Origin: Gp7-AA10 sp035636095
GTDB taxonomy: Bacteria; Acidobacteriota; Thermoanaerobaculia; Gp7-AA8
NCBI GenBank assembly: GCA_035636095.1
Contig: DASPZU010000067.1
Span: forward strand, 1-52,275
Length of the DNA: 52,275 nt
Direction of reading: 5' to 3'
The position numbers and the translations under genes are program-made. The notes under the pieces were generated by a model. It was not told the origin of the DNA, made no database searches, and saw only the letters and a list, made by a program, of their open reading frames with translations. This document shows, one piece after another, positions 50,386-52,275 of the stretch (its first letter is position 1; the number at the start of each line of letters is the position of its first letter).

Positions 50386-51076
50386 TCGTTGCATCGGGCT
50401 TGATAACCAGATCGTGTTCGACCGGCGGCGCGACTGCCGTCCCGCGCTGCGGCGGCACAAAGTGGATCGCAGTCATCCCGCACTGCATCGCGCCGTGGAC
50501 GTCGACGTAGAGGTTGTCGCCGACGAAGAGCATGGCATCGAAGTCGACATCGAGCGCTTGCCGCAGCGCCTCGAAGATCGATCGCTGCGGTTTGCATTCG
50601 CCGTGTTCGTTCGAGAAAACCATCGCGTCGAAGCGGAGTCCGAGGCGATCGAGGATGGCGCGGAGGGCGTAACCGGGGGTGCGCCCGGTGTTGCTGATCA
50701 ATCCCAACCGGTAGCCGCGCGATCGCAAATCGCGAATGAGCTCCAGCGCGCCGGGAACGATCTCGGGAAGAAACTCGAAAATGGCGAAGGCGTAGGCCTC
50801 CTCGAGCGCCTGCGTCTCGGGTTCGTCGAGCTCGAGCTGCATGGCCTCGAGGAAATGATCGATCTGCTTGCGGCATGAGACATCCTTGTCGCGCGACCAG
50901 TACAGTTCCTGACAGCGGTCCCAAACATCGCGGTAGGGAGCCTCCATTTTCTCGATGGGCTGGCCGAGGATCTTCGCCATCCGCTCGAGACGCACTTGTT
51001 TATGCGTGCGGGTGAGGTCGGGCGGGTTGGTGATCAGCGTTTCCCAGAGATCGAAGCAGATTGCTTTGAGCGTCAC
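50294..51076 (-). CDS. HAD-superfamily hydrolase
   Basis: A 260-residue protein with HAD motif I FDLWETL (nucleophile Asp9; the usual second Asp is Trp11), motif II ISNTG, the Lys in CKPQ and motif IV GDNLYVD. A helical cap lies at about 25-105. The Trp in place of the +2 Asp recurs in a HAD subgroup and may reduce phosphatase activity or favour dehalogenase-like chemistry; the substrate is unknown. It overlaps the DUF2203 stop by GTGA. Confidence 0.9.
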   Translation of the reverse strand: MTLKAICFDLWETLITNPPDLTRTHKQVRLERMAKILGQPIEKMEAPYRDVWDRCQELYWSRDKDVSCRKQIDHFLEAMQLELDEPETQALEEAYAFAIFEFLPEIVPGALELIRDLRSRGYRLGLISNTGRTPGYALRAILDRLGLRFDAMVFSNEHGECKPQRSIFEALRQALDVDFDAMLFVGDNLYVDVHGAMQCGMTAIHFVPPQRGTAVAPPVEHDLVIKPDATINDLRDLLPAIEAVRTHRSWSDVRPLRGTP

Positions 51077-51393
51077 TGCAGTTTCACCCGCCCGCCGAAT
51101 CCATCTTCATATCCATGAAAATACTGCAGCGACTCCTCGGGATATTGCCAGCAGTAGTAGCCGCTGCCGTTGTCGAAATCGACGAGCCACAGTCCTTTGA
51201 CCTCGATTCCCAGCTTCATGACCTCTTCGGCCCACTTCGCGACGATGTGCTGGCCGGCGTCGCGCGGAGCGTCGCTGGCCAGCGCTTCGACTTCGTCGAC
51301 CGCGCCATTGGTCAGGCGCTGGACCTCGGGCAAGAGTGCCGCAGCGTCCTCGTACGTGAAGATCTTTTTCAAACGGGCGCAATCGTACGTCAT
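51073..51393 (-). CDS. DUF2203 protein
   Basis: The product is 106 residues from ATG 51393, or 99 residues from the in-frame TTG 51372, which would give the family-like start MKKIFTYEDAAALLPEVQ. The core is helical and then has VKGLWLVDFDNGSGYYCW, the conserved DUF2203 block with GYYCW. ATG 51393 lies in the arm of a palindromic element, so the longer N-terminus may be an addition. The gene is in an operon with the HAD gene. Confidence 0.85.
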   Translation of the reverse strand: MTYDCARLKKIFTYEDAAALLPEVQRLTNGAVDEVEALASDAPRDAGQHIVAKWAEEVMKLGIEVKGLWLVDFDNGSGYYCWQYPEESLQYFHGYEDGFGGRVKLQ

Positions 51394-51464
51394 CCTGAGC
51401 CGCGGAGACGGCGAAGGATCTCCTTCACGGCCATTGAGATCCTTCGCTTCGCTCAGGATGACGT
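51387..51464. repeat. Palindromic element upstream of acpP and DUF2203
   Basis: Perfect 14-bp ends ACGTCATCCTGAGC and GCTCAGGATGACGT, plus a perfect inner arm GCGAAGGATCT/AGATCCTTCGC. It resembles a very widespread family of bacterial intergenic palindromes with GTCATCCTGAGC ends. The start codon of the DUF2203 gene (minus strand ATG 51393) is inside the left arm. Confidence 0.85.
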
Positions 51465-51543
51465 TCGCGGCCCTGGTGCCATTTGTGCTAAAACGCCACG
51501 TGCACTCAGGTAGCCCGCAGCAAACCTGATGGAGGAAAGACCG

Positions 51544-51783
51544 ATGTCGGTTGAGGAAAGGGTCAAATCAATCATCGTCGAACAACTCGGAGTCGACGCG
51601 GACGAAGTTACCGCTGACGCGTCCTTCGTCGAGGACCTCGGCGCCGATTCGCTCGACCAGGTCGAGCTGATCATGGCCTTCGAAGAGGAGTTCGGTGTTG
51701 AGATTTCCGACGACGAGGCCGAGAAGATCCGGAAGGTCAAAGACGCGGTCGACTACATCGAGAAGCGCGCCAAAGCATCGTAA
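51544..51783 (+). CDS. acpP: Acyl carrier protein
   Basis: A 79-residue ACP with the phosphopantetheine site GADSLDQVEL (Ser36 in DSL). It is acidic throughout, ending KAS. GGAGG precedes ATG 51544. It carries acyl intermediates for fatty-acid synthesis and is followed by fabF. Confidence 0.96.
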   Translation: MSVEERVKSIIVEQLGVDADEVTADASFVEDLGADSLDQVELIMAFEEEFGVEISDDEAEKIRKVKDAVDYIEKRAKAS

Positions 51784-51810
51784 GCGACTCCTGCTCCATC
51801 TCCCATCACC

Positions 51811-52275
51811 ATGAACAAGCGCCGCGTCGTCGTCACCGGGATCGGCATGATCTCCCCCCTCGGAATCGGGAACCAGACAACGTGGCAGGGGTTAATCGAA
51901 GGTCGCTCCGGCATCGGGCGCATCACGAAATTCGATCCCTCCAGCTTCGCCTGCCAGATCGCGGGCGAAGTGCGAGGCTTCAATCCCGAAGAGTGGATCG
52001 AAAAGAAGGAAGTCAAGAAATCTGACACTTTCATTCACTACGCCATCGCGGCCGCGCAGATGGCGGTCGATGATTCCGGACTCGACACCAAGAAAGAAGA
52101 CTCCGATCGCTTCGGCGTCATCATCGGATCGGGCATCGGCGGCCTTCCGCTGATCGAGGAGATGCATAAGAAAATGCTCGAGCGCGGACCGAGCCGCATC
52201 TCCCCTTTCTTCATTCCGGGACTCATCGTCAATCTGGCCGCCGGCCACATCTCGATCCGATTCAACTGCCGCGGA
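51811..52275 (+). CDS. fabF: Beta-ketoacyl-ACP synthase II, 5' part
   Basis: The first 155 codons begin MNKRRVVVTGIGMISPLGIG, then FDPSSFACQIAGEV, GVIIGSGIGGLPLIE and GPSRISPFFIPG, all typical of FabF. The active Cys (about residue 163) and His residues are beyond the window. The gap from acpP is 27 bp, the standard acpP-fabF order. Confidence 0.96.
   Translation, partial: MNKRRVVVTGIGMISPLGIGNQTTWQGLIEGRSGIGRITKFDPSSFACQIAGEVRGFNPEEWIEKKEVKKSDTFIHYAIAAAQMAVDDSGLDTKKEDSDRFGVIIGSGIGGLPLIEEMHKKMLERGPSRISPFFIPGLIVNLAAGHISIRFNCRG

Overview
This window looks like a chromosomal segment of a high-GC, diderm (outer-membrane) bacterium. The gene content fits an Acidobacteriota-like lineage: a winged-helix/transmembrane/TolB-like regulator, a tail-fibre-type S74 protein, DUF4412 and DUF1259 secreted proteins, a glycine-rich TonB with two ExbD proteins, and a split type IV pilus/type II secretion gene set. 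That assignment is inference from gene style, because no rRNA or complete phylogenetic marker is present. I see no prophage, IS transposase or CRISPR array.

Layout. 1-9.6 kb: a secreted beta-propeller/PKD protein cut by the left edge, a membrane-anchored transcription regulator, a signal-peptide protein with an S74 auto-chaperone domain that is split by a frame change, DUF4412, and a c-di-GMP pair (PilZ protein plus a REC-GGDEF-EAL protein). 9.7-12.1 kb: tonB-exbB-exbD-exbD. 12.2 kb: a selenocysteine tRNA (selC) with encoded CCA. 12.4-36.5 kb: a large type IV pilus / type II-like secretion region. It holds prepilin peptidase, a PilS-like kinase, FimT/PilV/PilW/PilX-type minor pilins (two of them giant), a convergent MFS-spermidine-synthase fusion gene, two paralogous unknown secreted proteins around another pseudopilin, pilC, pilB, pilMNOP, a secretin fused to a cohesin-like domain, and three more pseudopilins, one lacking Glu5. 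No pilT is seen. 36.5-45.2 kb: M16 protease, L,D-transpeptidase, recN, tsaC, hemQ, an MFS exporter and a PilZ-GAF-PP2C phosphatase. 45.2-52.3 kb: small enzymes (RidA, VOC, TlpA-like, DinB, DUF3291, YciI), a His/Met-rich probable metal-handling pair, HAD hydrolase, DUF2203, acpP and the start of fabF.

The most unusual signal is not a protein system. The window carries at least eight short palindromic elements of about 60-85 bp, several lying exactly at gene borders and apparently supplying functional gene ends: the Shine-Dalgarno of the secretin gene, the leader peptide of a pseudopilin, the C-terminal tail of the L,D-transpeptidase, the stop codon of an MFS exporter and the upstream start codon of a DUF2203 gene. 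Four of them share an architecture of inverted arms built from 7-8-nt tandem units. A second theme is likely leaderless transcription: seven genes lack a Shine-Dalgarno and have a TATAAT-like hexamer 6-7 nt before the start codon, three of them the identical TATCAT. A third is a new pair of paralogous secreted proteins (LVRAAK-x15-VIDND) bracketing a pseudopilin gene.

How parts may work together (inference): the c-di-GMP proteins, PilZ proteins and PilS-like kinase could control the pilus/secretion machine, and TonB-ExbBD energises outer-membrane uptake. The absence of PilT, the GspG-like pseudopilins and the cohesin-bearing secretin suggest a machine closer to an atypical type II secretion system than to a retractile twitching pilus.
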